Shown: in pieces, positions 24,536-33,599 of the stretch | Layout: each line of letters begins with the position of its first letter | How positions within the stretch are numbered: the first letter of the stretch is position 1 | From: Flectobacillus major DSM 103 | GTDB lineage: Bacteria > Bacteroidota > Bacteroidia > Cytophagales > Spirosomataceae | Length of the DNA: 64,000 nt | Assembly: GCF_000427405.1 (NCBI RefSeq) | Contig: NZ_ATXY01000005.1 | Location: forward strand, 62,001-126,000 | Direction of reading: 5' to 3' | Translations under genes and position numbers: made by a program | Notes under the pieces: generated by a model | Told to the model about the DNA's origin: nothing | Seen by the model: the letters and a program-made list of their open reading frames with translations, nothing else | The model's database searches: none

Positions 24536-27500
24536 TCAAAATGTCAAATTCAATCCCATTGTGATAGTACCAAAGAATGGATAATCGTTTTCAACCCCAT
24601 TTCTTTGTTCTGGGTTAAAATAGTTGTTGAATACGCCTAATCGGGTAAAGCTCAGTACGTCTTGTCCCGATATAAATACACGGGCTCTTGAAATACTGAT
24701 TTTTTTCAACAGATTATCGGGCAGAGTATATCCGAGTTGAATATTTTTGAGTCGAGCATATTGTCCGTTCATTACCCATTTATCAGCAGGAAGATACCTA
24801 AAACTGCCTTGTAGGTAAGGCCTAGGGAAGGTTGCATTAGGGTTTTCGGGTGTCCAATAGTCGTTATGGATAGCCAAAGGCTGTTTCCATGCTTGCGATA
24901 GTGGTTCGAGGGCTTCGCTACTTGGCAAGAAAGTGCGTTGGCCAACTCCCTGAATAAAAGCCGATAGGTCTAATCCTTTCCATTGCATTCCAATGTTTAG
25001 GCCAAATACATAGCGAGGCTGGTCAGTACCAAGGTATACTAAATCGCCAGGGTCTTGGGGTGAGCCTTTTCCAACGTTGATTTTGCCATCACCATTTTGG
25101 TCGACATATCTGACATCGCCAGCACCAGTACGGCTATCTTGAAAAGCACTAGCTTTTACTTCGTCTTCAGATGTAAAATAACCAGCCGTTTTATAGCCCC
25201 AAATGCTATTGAGAGGATAGCCTTCTAATAGCCCGACTGTTCCGGCACTGATTACTTTTTGTCCTGCATAGCTAATTAACTTATTCTGGTTATCTGATAA
25301 GTTAAAACCGATGTTATAGCTAAAATCTTTTCCTATTTTATCACGGAATTTCACTTCTAATTCCCATCCCCAAGATTTTAGCTCGCCATTGTTGATTTTG
25401 GGTGTACCAACGCCAAACGTAGCAGGTAATTGTAAAGGAGTAAGCATATTACGATTGAGTTTTACATAATAATCGCCGCTGATTTGTAGGCGATTTTTTA
25501 ATAAACCAAGGTCAAGCCCTCCGTTTGTGGTTTCGATAGTTTCCCAAGAAAGGTTTGACGAGGGTACTACGCTTTGCGAGAAATAAGACGTGCGTGATTC
25601 TGCCCCACCTAGTACCAAATTGGAACCTCTCGATAATAAGTTTAGATAATCATAATACCCAATGCCCAAGGCATTGCCTAGCTGCCCCCACGAGCCTCTC
25701 ACTTTGAATTCTGAGATAAAGCCAAGGTTGTTGCTGAACCAGTTTTCGCGGTGCATATTCCAGCCAATAGAAGCCGATGGAAAAAACTTGTTGCGAAGTC
25801 CTGGTGCTAAGCGTGAACTTTCGTCCATTCTGAATGTAGCCTCCAATAGGTATTTATCATCCAAATTATAATTTATACGACCAAAAACCGATTGAAAAGC
25901 ATAGGTATTAATCGATTCGCTATTAGATTTTGTTTTATCGTCGCCAAGATTTAGAGTAGGTTGGTCGTTGTTTACCAAGCTGTTTGATGTGGTGGCAATG
26001 GTCGTGAATCTATTGTCTTCCCACTGATAGCCCCCCAAAACATGGAATTTACTTTTGCCGATATTCCAGTCATAATCAGCCAAAAGTTGGATATTCGTAT
26101 TATTGATGAGTTCGTTGGTTCTGGTATAAGAATTGGGATTATTCAAAAAGAAAATAGGAGCGAAGCGTCCCCACAAATCTACTTGTCGAGCAAATCTTTT
26201 TCTTTCGCCAAAACGGTACTGTTGGCCTACAATGGCACGCAAGTTGAGTCCTTTTACCAAGTCTTTAGCTGCCAAAGTAAACACGCCATCAAAGAAATTG
26301 CGTTCCATGTTGTTATAACCTCCTTCTTTGAGCAAGGCATAAGCATTATTGGCCGATGAACCCGCTCCACCATTTAGGCGACCTTCGGGCGTAAAAATCG
26401 GAAAGCGTGTTCGCAAACGATAGATTTGGTATACCAGTCCTTGCCCGTCTGTACCAGCCGACGAAGCTTGTTGGTCTTGTAAAGTATAAGCAATTCTTGA
26501 ATCTAAAGAAAAATGTTTGTTGAGCTGTGTTCCTAAATTGATACGAACATTGTAGCGGTCAACTCGGTCGGGGCCTACTTTAAAAACACCTTGTTTGCCA
26601 TAATAACCCAACGATACCAAATAATTGGTTTTGTTATTACCACCTTTTACCGAAAGGTTGTGGGTTTGCATGGGCGAATAGTCACGAACAACCTGCTTAA
26701 TTTGGTCTTCTTGATTATAAAAAATGTATCTAGTAGAATCGGACGGGTTAACAATATAAGGAATACCGTCGCGGATACGCTGTAAATCGTCGGCGGTATA
26801 TTCTGGGGCAATTTTTGCATTTTGGCGGGCCAAGTTGGCATATTCGGCTTCGTTGAGCAACGAAAGTCGCTGAGGTACATTCAATGCCCAATCTACCCCT
26901 ATTTGGTTAGAATATTCAAAAACTGTTTTTCCTGAATTTCCTTTTTTGGTTGTAATCAATAGTACCCCACCAGCAGCCTGAGCTCCATAAATGGCCGCAG
27001 CGGCGGCATCTTTCAGTACACTAATACTTTCTACATCGTTGGGGTTGAGGGTTTGTAAAGTGAAGCTCGAAGCCGTTACACCATCAATCAATATCAGTGG
27101 GTCGACATTGCCGTTGGCCGAAGTAGCTCCTCTAATCTGGATACCTAAGCCTTCATTGCCAGGCTGTCCTGTGCCACGTGTTACAACTAAGCCCGATGCA
27201 ACACCTTGTAGGGCATTGGCTACGTTGGCCACAGGTCTGTTTTCAATGGTTTTGGAGTCAATCATAGACACTGCACCCGTAAGATTGGCTTTTTTCTGAG
27301 TGCCATATCCTACTACCACTACTTCATCTAAGGCTCGGTTGTCGGTTTGGAGCGAAATATTGATACTAGCTTTGTTGCCTACTACAACTTCTTGGGTAAT
27401 ATATCCTACAAAAGAAAAGATAAGGGTTGTATTGGCATTGGGAACAGAAATTTTGTATTTTCCACTGGCATCGGTATTTACGCCTCGGCTACTTCCTTTA

Positions 27501-28057
27501 ATAGCAATATTTACACCAGGCAAACCTGCCCCATTTTCATCGGCTACTTGCCCTGTAACCGTTTGTTCGATTACCTGAAGCATTTTTCCATTTCCTAAAA
27601 AAAGATTGGGGGTATTAAGCACCATTGGTACTTCTTGGCCAATGGTGTGGGGAACTAACACTTCCTGAAATCGTAAATTAGTGTCCTCATTTTTAGAGGT
27701 ATTACTTTTTTCAAGAATAACAAATGCTCCATTTTTTACTTTTTTGTATCGAAGGTTTGTTGACTCTAAGAGTTTGTCAAGGTTTTTTTCGATTTTAATA
27801 TCAAAATTTAAGGGTTCAGCAGGTACTAAAATTTTGTCGATAACACCTCCTTCAAATAGAATGTCGACACGGTAGTGGTTTTTGAGTTCTTTCAGAACAT
27901 CACGCAGTTTTTGGCTAGTATTGGTATTACCCCGTTCTATTTTTGGGGTACTTTTCTGAGCCATTGCATAAATTTGGGCACAAGAAGGCTGTGTTCCCAA
28001 AGCCAGTGTTGTTACAAACACACTGACCTTGAGCATTGCAGGTAAAGATTTTTTCAT
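24536..28057 (-). CDS. SusC/RagA-type TonB-dependent transporter with N-terminal STN signalling domain
   Basis: Outer membrane importer of 1173 residues. After a signal peptide (ending QPSCAQ or nearby), an STN/secretin-like domain covers about residues 50-115 (LRDVLKELKNHYRVDILFEG), the part that talks to FecR. Then comes a CNA-B/carboxypeptidase-like repeat (GLPGVNIAIKGSSRGVNTDA), the TonB-box-like LDEVVVVGYGTQKKANLTGA, the plug (SISVLKDAAAAAIYGAQAAG) and the beta-barrel, ending in TMGLNLTF with a terminal Phe. The STN domain together with the upstream fecR and ECF sigma genes implies trans-envelope induction by its own substrate. It lies 36 bp after fecR and 19 bp before the SusD gene. Confidence 0.97.
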   Translation of the reverse strand: MKKSLPAMLKVSVFVTTLALGTQPSCAQIYAMAQKSTPKIERGNTNTSQKLRDVLKELKNHYRVDILFEGGVIDKILVPAEPLNFDIKIEKNLDKLLESTNLRYKKVKNGAFVILEKSNTSKNEDTNLRFQEVLVPHTIGQEVPMVLNTPNLFLGNGKMLQVIEQTVTGQVADENGAGLPGVNIAIKGSSRGVNTDASGKYKISVPNANTTLIFSFVGYITQEVVVGNKASINISLQTDNRALDEVVVVGYGTQKKANLTGAVSMIDSKTIENRPVANVANALQGVASGLVVTRGTGQPGNEGLGIQIRGATSANGNVDPLILIDGVTASSFTLQTLNPNDVESISVLKDAAAAAIYGAQAAGGVLLITTKKGNSGKTVFEYSNQIGVDWALNVPQRLSLLNEAEYANLARQNAKIAPEYTADDLQRIRDGIPYIVNPSDSTRYIFYNQEDQIKQVVRDYSPMQTHNLSVKGGNNKTNYLVSLGYYGKQGVFKVGPDRVDRYNVRINLGTQLNKHFSLDSRIAYTLQDQQASSAGTDGQGLVYQIYRLRTRFPIFTPEGRLNGGAGSSANNAYALLKEGGYNNMERNFFDGVFTLAAKDLVKGLNLRAIVGQQYRFGERKRFARQVDLWGRFAPIFFLNNPNSYTRTNELINNTNIQLLADYDWNIGKSKFHVLGGYQWEDNRFTTIATTSNSLVNNDQPTLNLGDDKTKSNSESINTYAFQSVFGRINYNLDDKYLLEATFRMDESSRLAPGLRNKFFPSASIGWNMHRENWFSNNLGFISEFKVRGSWGQLGNALGIGYYDYLNLLSRGSNLVLGGAESRTSYFSQSVVPSSNLSWETIETTNGGLDLGLLKNRLQISGDYYVKLNRNMLTPLQLPATFGVGTPKINNGELKSWGWELEVKFRDKIGKDFSYNIGFNLSDNQNKLISYAGQKVISAGTVGLLEGYPLNSIWGYKTAGYFTSEDEVKASAFQDSRTGAGDVRYVDQNGDGKINVGKGSPQDPGDLVYLGTDQPRYVFGLNIGMQWKGLDLSAFIQGVGQRTFLPSSEALEPLSQAWKQPLAIHNDYWTPENPNATFPRPYLQGSFRYLPADKWVMNGQYARLKNIQLGYTLPDNLLKKISISRARVFISGQDVLSFTRLGVFNNYFNPEQRNGVENDYPFFGTITMGLNLTF

Positions 28058-28093
28058 GATAATGCTAGTTAGAAGTTATAATCATAGAGTTAA

Positions 28094-29110
28094 TTAGTTT
28101 TCGGAAAGAATATAGCGGTTGCCAGCTTTGGAAACCTTCAAGTCAAAAATCTCCACAATGGTGTAAAGCAATTCTTCGGCGTTGTCGGCCTGATAAGTTC
28201 CTACCAAGGTTCGTTTGGCCAATGATTCGTTGGCCAGTACTACGTTTATCCCATAATTTTCGGCCAATATTTCGGTGAATTCCGATAAAGGGGTGTCTTC
28301 AAATACTAGGCGGTGTTGCTGCCATGCCATAAATTTTTCAGGAAGTTTGGCGGTATCTTTTTTGACGTGATTCTGTCGGTCGAATAGAATCAAATCGCCA
28401 GGTTTCATAATCACCTGTTTCATCTGAGTATCTAACTGGTAGCGAAGTTGTACTTTCCCTTTGTTGAGCATAACCCTTGCTCCTCTTTCTCGGCTAAACA
28501 CCGTAAACTCTGTTCCCAGTACAACTACGTCGAAACTCTTTTCTGTTTTTACAACAAATCGTTGATTATCAATGGTATGTTTAATAGAAAACAAGGCTTC
28601 ACCTTTTAGAAATACCTCTCTGGAGTTTTGGCCGAAACCAAAACGTGGTACTCGCAACGATGAATTGGCGTTGAGTGTAATCTTGCTACCATCTTGCAAT
28701 TCAATGCTTTGGGTTTGTCCATAAGCTGTTTGATAAGTTTTGTAATAGAGAAGGTCTTTTGCCAGCCAAGATAATACGCCTAGTACCAACACTACCGACG
28801 ACGCAATGGCATATCGATACCATTTTGACTGACTTTTGGTGGGTTTATTTGTCTGAAAATCAGTTTTTTGTAAACTATGCGGCTCATCTTGTATTTCAGT
28901 TATTTGTTTTTTGAATTGGGCTAATTTGATGTCAAGCGTAGGAATATATTGTGGAGAAAGGTGTTCCCATTCAAACAACCACAAGTAAAATAACTCTTGG
29001 TTGTCAGGATTTTTTAACCATTCCTCAATCAATCTTTTTTGCAGTGGTGTACTTTTTCCTGCAAAATGGTCAAAAAGCATATTTTTATTTATCGAAGGTT
29101 CCATATTCAA
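28094..29110 (-). CDS. FecR-type anti-sigma factor
   Basis: Inner membrane regulator of 338 residues. The N-terminal cytoplasmic part (DHFAGKSTPLQKRLIEEWLK) binds the sigma factor. One membrane helix is near residues 99-118 (RYAIASSVVLVLGVLSWLA). The periplasmic FecR domain follows (YQTAYGQTQSIELQDGSKIT, LNANSSLRVPRFGF, VKTEKSFDVVVLGTEFTVFS), and a C-terminal STN-like segment (LSEFTEILAENYGINVVLAN) contacts the SusC signalling domain. It sits between the ECF sigma gene (50 bp before) and the STN-bearing SusC gene, the standard order. Confidence 0.95.
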   Translation of the reverse strand: MNMEPSINKNMLFDHFAGKSTPLQKRLIEEWLKNPDNQELFYLWLFEWEHLSPQYIPTLDIKLAQFKKQITEIQDEPHSLQKTDFQTNKPTKSQSKWYRYAIASSVVLVLGVLSWLAKDLLYYKTYQTAYGQTQSIELQDGSKITLNANSSLRVPRFGFGQNSREVFLKGEALFSIKHTIDNQRFVVKTEKSFDVVVLGTEFTVFSRERGARVMLNKGKVQLRYQLDTQMKQVIMKPGDLILFDRQNHVKKDTAKLPEKFMAWQQHRLVFEDTPLSEFTEILAENYGINVVLANESLAKRTLVGTYQADNAEELLYTIVEIFDLKVSKAGNRYILSEN

Positions 29111-29160
29111 TGAGTTGCTATTTTATCTAAAGACAAGGATTTGGGGATTTGTACGTAGGC

Positions 29161-29835
29161 TTATTGGATAAAAAGATAAAAAAATAAGCCTAGGAATGAA
29201 TCTTTCAGTCCGCTCTTGAGGGTATTTAGTGCTTTCTGAATATGGGTTTCTACAGTTCTAACAGATATTTGTAGGTCTTCTGCGATTTCTCGACTTTTTT
29301 TTCCTTCAAATCTATTCATCAAAAAAACTTTTTGGCATTGTTTCGGAAGGCTTGCTACAATAGTATCTATTTGAGTATAAAGTTCTTCGTATTGCATAAT
29401 TTGCTCGGGTAAATCTGAAAGTTGGCCTTCTTGTTGTGTTGCCAAATCGATAGAATCAGACTGTTTGAGTTCGTAAGCAATATAGTTGTAAGCTCTGTTA
29501 CGAACAGCCCTGAATAAATATGCTCTATATGAGGTAGTTACGCTTAAATAAGCTTTGGTGTTCCAGAAATTGAAAAATATATCTCCAACCAAATCTTCGG
29601 CTATCTCTCTTGAATATACGTATCTAACAGCATGAGTACAAAGTGCTTGGTAATAGCGTTTAAAGAGCAGTTCACATCCTTTATGTGGGTCGGTGTCAAA
29701 AGCCTTCTTGATAAAAAGCTCTGAGCCATCTACAAGCATTCCCAATGGTTTGGACGATACCTTTACTTCAACCTCTTCTGTCATTTGGAGGGGAAATTCT
29801 TGAGGCTGGGTACTTGATAATTCATGCTTAGTCAT
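29161..29835 (-). CDS. ECF-type RNA polymerase sigma factor
   Basis: A 224-residue sigma-70 family ECF factor. Sigma region 2 covers about residues 50-115 (LLFKRYYQALCTHAVRYVYS, REIAEDLVGDIFFNFWNTKA) and region 4 about 155-210 (LPKQCQKVFLMNRFEGKKSR, EIAEDLQISVRTVETHIQKA). The first 40 residues are an extra acidic, unstructured-looking extension not needed for the fold; an internal Met at residue 18 or 33 could be the true start. It should direct polymerase to the SusCD operon once FecR releases it. The FFYLFIQ tail is unusually hydrophobic. Confidence 0.94.
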   Translation of the reverse strand: MTKHELSSTQPQEFPLQMTEEVEVKVSSKPLGMLVDGSELFIKKAFDTDPHKGCELLFKRYYQALCTHAVRYVYSREIAEDLVGDIFFNFWNTKAYLSVTTSYRAYLFRAVRNRAYNYIAYELKQSDSIDLATQQEGQLSDLPEQIMQYEELYTQIDTIVASLPKQCQKVFLMNRFEGKKSREIAEDLQISVRTVETHIQKALNTLKSGLKDSFLGLFFYLFIQ

Positions 29836-30097
29836 ATATCAAAGAGATAGTTTTACAGATTATTGGTATTTATTTTAAAGACAAGCTGGGGCAGAAAACT
29901 ACGTAGTTTTTTATGAAAATTTTTAGATAAATCATGAAAAAACAGATTTTTGTGATAATTCATTAATATTTTGGCAATATATTTCCGATTGGTGTAGTGT
30001 TATTTGTTGTAATTTGAAAAATATTTGTCAAGCTAATATTTGATTGCCAATAGAAGTAATTAAATCGTGAAAATCATAAATAGCAAATCTCCAATCT

Positions 30098-30562
30098 ATG
30101 AATCCGATACTAATCCGACAAGCAACTATGGCCGATATGCCTACACTTTTGCGTTTTGAGCAAGGCGTTATTCAAGCCGAAAGACCCTTCGACCCTACTT
30201 TACAAGACAATACTATTCATTATTATGACATAGAACAAATGATTACAGCATCGCATATCGAGCTATTGGTGGCCGAACAAAATCAGCAATTAATAGGCTC
30301 GGGATATGCCCGTATCGAAAGTGCCAAGCCCTATTTAAAACACAAGCAGTATGCCTATTTAGGGTTTATGTATGTCGACCCTGCTTTTAGAGGTTTGGGA
30401 GTAAATCAAAAAATCATGAAGTCGCTTGAGGAATGGGTTGTGTTGCAGGGTATTGCCGAACTACGACTCGATGTATATGACAACAATGTAAGTGCCTTAA
30501 AAGCCTACCAAAAATCTGGATTTGCAAAACATTTGGTAAATATGCGTAAGGCTTTATTGTGA
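30098..30562 (+). CDS. GNAT family N-acetyltransferase
   Basis: A 154-residue acetyltransferase of the Gcn5-related fold. It begins IRQATMADMPTLLRFEQGV, has the acetyl-CoA-binding motif A region (YAYLGFMYVDPAFRGLGVNQ KIM) with R/G-x-x-G (RGLGVN), and ends ELRLDVYDNNVSALKAYQKS GF. This looks like an amino-group acetyltransferase; the acceptor is not evident. It stands alone between the ECF operon and the GH115 gene. Confidence 0.9.
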   Translation: MNPILIRQATMADMPTLLRFEQGVIQAERPFDPTLQDNTIHYYDIEQMITASHIELLVAEQNQQLIGSGYARIESAKPYLKHKQYAYLGFMYVDPAFRGLGVNQKIMKSLEEWVVLQGIAELRLDVYDNNVSALKAYQKSGFAKHLVNMRKALL

Positions 30563-30968
30563 TATACCTTGGATTCTGTACCCATGATAATACGGTTTCT
30601 GAAATGGTTCAATAGACCCGAATTTACCGAAAGTTTTTGGTTAAAACTTCTATTATTGACAGCCTTTGGTCAATAAATATACCATCCTATTGGTGTCTTT
30701 GAGTGTTTCAAAACTACCCAATAGGCTATGTTTTAATTAAAATTTTATAAAAAAATAGCCAAAAATCCAACAAATAACACCAATCTTGTGGGGGACTGTC
30801 GGCTATTTGAACAAATGGAATATAGATTTAGTATTATGTGACATTCAATTTTTTTTGTTTCTACTTACTTTACGCCTCCAAAAAAGTTTTAATGCTTGTA
30901 GTATCACAATAAGTAATAAACTCTCTGGAATTTGTGCAGAAACGTATCTCAATAGAAACTAAAAAAAC
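30563..30968. other. Intergenic region upstream of the GH115 gene
   Basis: About 400 bp, AT-rich. CCTATTGG at 30686-30693 and CCAATAGG at 30718-30725 form a weak 8-bp inverted repeat that might end the acetyltransferase transcript. The promoter of the GH115-esterase pair must lie here, but no perfect -7 box is seen. No coding potential noted. Confidence 0.5.
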
Positions 30969-33545
30969 ATGAAACATATTTTTAAAGTATTCTTACTGCT
31001 ATTACCCCTGTCAGGATTTTGCATAAATCCACCAACTTATGTATCTTTTGAAGCAAAAGGAAAAAGCTTTTGTATTGCTTCAAAAGATAAACTTACGCCC
31101 ATTTTGGTTGCTAACGACGATAGCCAAAGCGTTATTCGAGCTGCCAGTGATTTGCAAAGCGATATAGAACGTGTAACTGGCCATAAACCGAATGTACTCA
31201 ACCAACTTTCTAAGCACGACGAAGTAATTATTGTAGGTACTTTAGGAAAAAATCAGTGGATTGATGCTCTAGTGGCTCACAAAAAAATCAATACTCAAAA
31301 CCTACAAGGACAATGGGAAAGTTATGTGATTCAAACCCTCGAAAACCCTTTTCCCAATGTAAAAAAAGCCCTTGTGATTGTTGGCTCGGATAGGCGGGGG
31401 GCTATTTATGGTATCTATGATTTATCTAAACAAATAGGTGTTTCGCCTTGGTATTTTTGGGCAGATGTACCCACGCCCAAGCACGACAATATTTATGTAC
31501 TGAATGGTCGTTATGCCGAAGGCAGTCCAAAAGTAAAATATCGTGGTATTTTTATTAATGATGAAGCTCCTGCTTTATCGAGCTGGAGCAGAGAAAAATT
31601 TGGGGGCTTCAACCACAAGTTTTATAGCCATGTATTTGAATTATTGCTCCGCTTGAAGGCAAACTATATCTGGACTGCTATGTGGGGAAGTGCCTTTTAT
31701 GCCGACGACGTACAGAATAAACAAACAGCCGATGAATATGGTATTGTGATTGGTACGTCGCATCATGAGCCATTAATGCGTGCACACGACGAATGGCGAC
31801 GAGAAAAAGGCGGAGTTTGGAATTACGAAACCAACCCAGCTAAGTTACAAGCCTTTTGGCGTGATGGTATGAAGCGAGCCACCAATGAAAAAATTGTGAG
31901 TATTGGTATGAGAGGCGACGGCGACGAACCTATGTCGAGAGAAACCGCTACGGCTTTATTAGAAAAAATCGTAAAAGACCAACGAGAAATTATTAGCGAA
32001 GTAACTGGAAAACCTGCTAGCGAAACCCCTCAGCTATGGGCTTTGTACAAAGAAGTACAAGATTATTATGATAAAGGTATGACTGTACCCGATGATGTAA
32101 CCCTTCTGCTTTGCGATGACAACTGGGGAAATCTTCGTAAACTACCCAAGCCCGATGCCAAACCACGAAAAGGCGGCTATGGAATTTATTACCACTTCGA
32201 TTATGTGGGCGGGCCTCGCAATTACAAATGGCTGAATACCAATCCACTTCCTCGAATTTGGGAACAAATGCACTTAGCTTGGGAACACCATGTAAAAGAT
32301 ATTTGGATTGTCAATGTGGGTGATATTAAGCCAATGGAGTATCCTATTTCTTTCTTTTTAGACTATGCTTGGAATCCAGAGAAAATTCAGGCCAGCGACA
32401 TACAGCAGTACAGTGAACAATGGGCCGCTAAACAATTTGGCAATAAATATGCCAATGAAATTGCCTTTTTGTTGAATCAATACAGTAAATTCAACGGAAG
32501 ACGAAAGCCCGAGCTACTAGATGCTAATACGTATAACCTCAAAAGTGGAGAATGGAAAACGGTAGTTACAGCCTATAATAGTTTGCTACAAAAGGCCGAG
32601 GGTATCAACAACAATTTACCACAAGAATACCAAGATGCTTATTTTCAATTGGTGTTGCACCCTATAAAAGCCTGTGCAAACCTTCATGAAATGTACTGTT
32701 ATGTAGCATTGAACAAAGAAGCTTTTGAAAACAAATGGAAAGAAACCAATACGTATGCCCAAAAGGTAAAACAACTTTATGATAATGATTCTTTAATTAC
32801 AAAAGAATACCATCAACTCAATAATGGCAAATGGAATCACCTAATGAGCCAAACACACATAGGTTATACGTACTGGCAACAACCCGAAAAACAGAAAATG
32901 CCAGCCATAAAATATCTTAGCGATGAAGCTATTACTGATAAAAAAGAAATAGCGACTCAACCCGTAAAAAGAGCCGATATTCCAAACAATGCAAAAGGAA
33001 ATGTCTTTTATCAAGATGAGCAAAAAGGCGTATCTATCGAAGCCAATCATTTTACAAAAGCTATTAATACCAACGGAATACAGTGGCAAGTGTTGCCCGA
33101 CCTTGGCAGAACAGGCTCGGCTATTACTACTTTTCCTGTTACAGCCAAAGAGCAAATACCAGAAGGTAATGCACCACACACCGAATATGAATTTTATACC
33201 TACAGCGAAGGTGATTGTAGTATTCAAGCGTATTTTTCGCCAAGTTTGAATTTTTATGGAACAGAAAATGGTTTGCAATATGCTATTTCTATTGACAACG
33301 AACAGCCTCAAATTATTAGCTTGAACAAAGAAGATAAAACGAGCGATAAAGGCATTTGGAACAAATGGGCTGCCGAAAATATCATTATCAAAACAAGTAA
33401 ACACAACCTTTTGGGAAAAGGAAAACATACCCTTAAATACTGGATGGTTACAACGGGGGTTGTTTTGCAAAAGTTGGCCTTGGACTTTGGCACAACAGAA
33501 CAACGCTACCTTGGCTCGGAAGAGACACTTGGGGCAAATAAATAG
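30969..33545 (+). CDS. Glycoside hydrolase family 115 (xylan alpha-1,2-glucuronidase)
   Basis: Removes glucuronic or 4-O-methylglucuronic acid from xylan. It has 858 residues with a signal peptide (MKHIFKVFLLLLPLSGFC). Family marks are VGSDRRGAIYGIYDLSKQIG and VSPWYFWADVPTPKHDNIYV early, then the barrel: VKYRGIFINDEAPALSSWSR, LLRLKANYIWTAMWGSAFYA, GTSHHEPLMRAHDEW, and SIGMRGDGDEPMS. DDNWGNLRKLP and GIYYHFDYVGGPRNYKWLNT follow, and a C-terminal beta-sandwich covers about residues 670-850. It lies 54 bp before a SASA-type esterase, so the two form a side-chain-removing pair. Confidence 0.93.
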   Translation: MKHIFKVFLLLLPLSGFCINPPTYVSFEAKGKSFCIASKDKLTPILVANDDSQSVIRAASDLQSDIERVTGHKPNVLNQLSKHDEVIIVGTLGKNQWIDALVAHKKINTQNLQGQWESYVIQTLENPFPNVKKALVIVGSDRRGAIYGIYDLSKQIGVSPWYFWADVPTPKHDNIYVLNGRYAEGSPKVKYRGIFINDEAPALSSWSREKFGGFNHKFYSHVFELLLRLKANYIWTAMWGSAFYADDVQNKQTADEYGIVIGTSHHEPLMRAHDEWRREKGGVWNYETNPAKLQAFWRDGMKRATNEKIVSIGMRGDGDEPMSRETATALLEKIVKDQREIISEVTGKPASETPQLWALYKEVQDYYDKGMTVPDDVTLLLCDDNWGNLRKLPKPDAKPRKGGYGIYYHFDYVGGPRNYKWLNTNPLPRIWEQMHLAWEHHVKDIWIVNVGDIKPMEYPISFFLDYAWNPEKIQASDIQQYSEQWAAKQFGNKYANEIAFLLNQYSKFNGRRKPELLDANTYNLKSGEWKTVVTAYNSLLQKAEGINNNLPQEYQDAYFQLVLHPIKACANLHEMYCYVALNKEAFENKWKETNTYAQKVKQLYDNDSLITKEYHQLNNGKWNHLMSQTHIGYTYWQQPEKQKMPAIKYLSDEAITDKKEIATQPVKRADIPNNAKGNVFYQDEQKGVSIEANHFTKAINTNGIQWQVLPDLGRTGSAITTFPVTAKEQIPEGNAPHTEYEFYTYSEGDCSIQAYFSPSLNFYGTENGLQYAISIDNEQPQIISLNKEDKTSDKGIWNKWAAENIIIKTSKHNLLGKGKHTLKYWMVTTGVVLQKLALDFGTTEQRYLGSEETLGANK

Positions 33546-33599
33546 GAGTACATGCGTGTACTGGTTTTTGAAATTAAGTTAGTTGATAAATAGAAAATA

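Noticed and set aside
32841-33503. 220-codon - strand frame inside the GH115 gene
   Set aside because: Antisense shadow; the + strand product has a full family pattern through this region.
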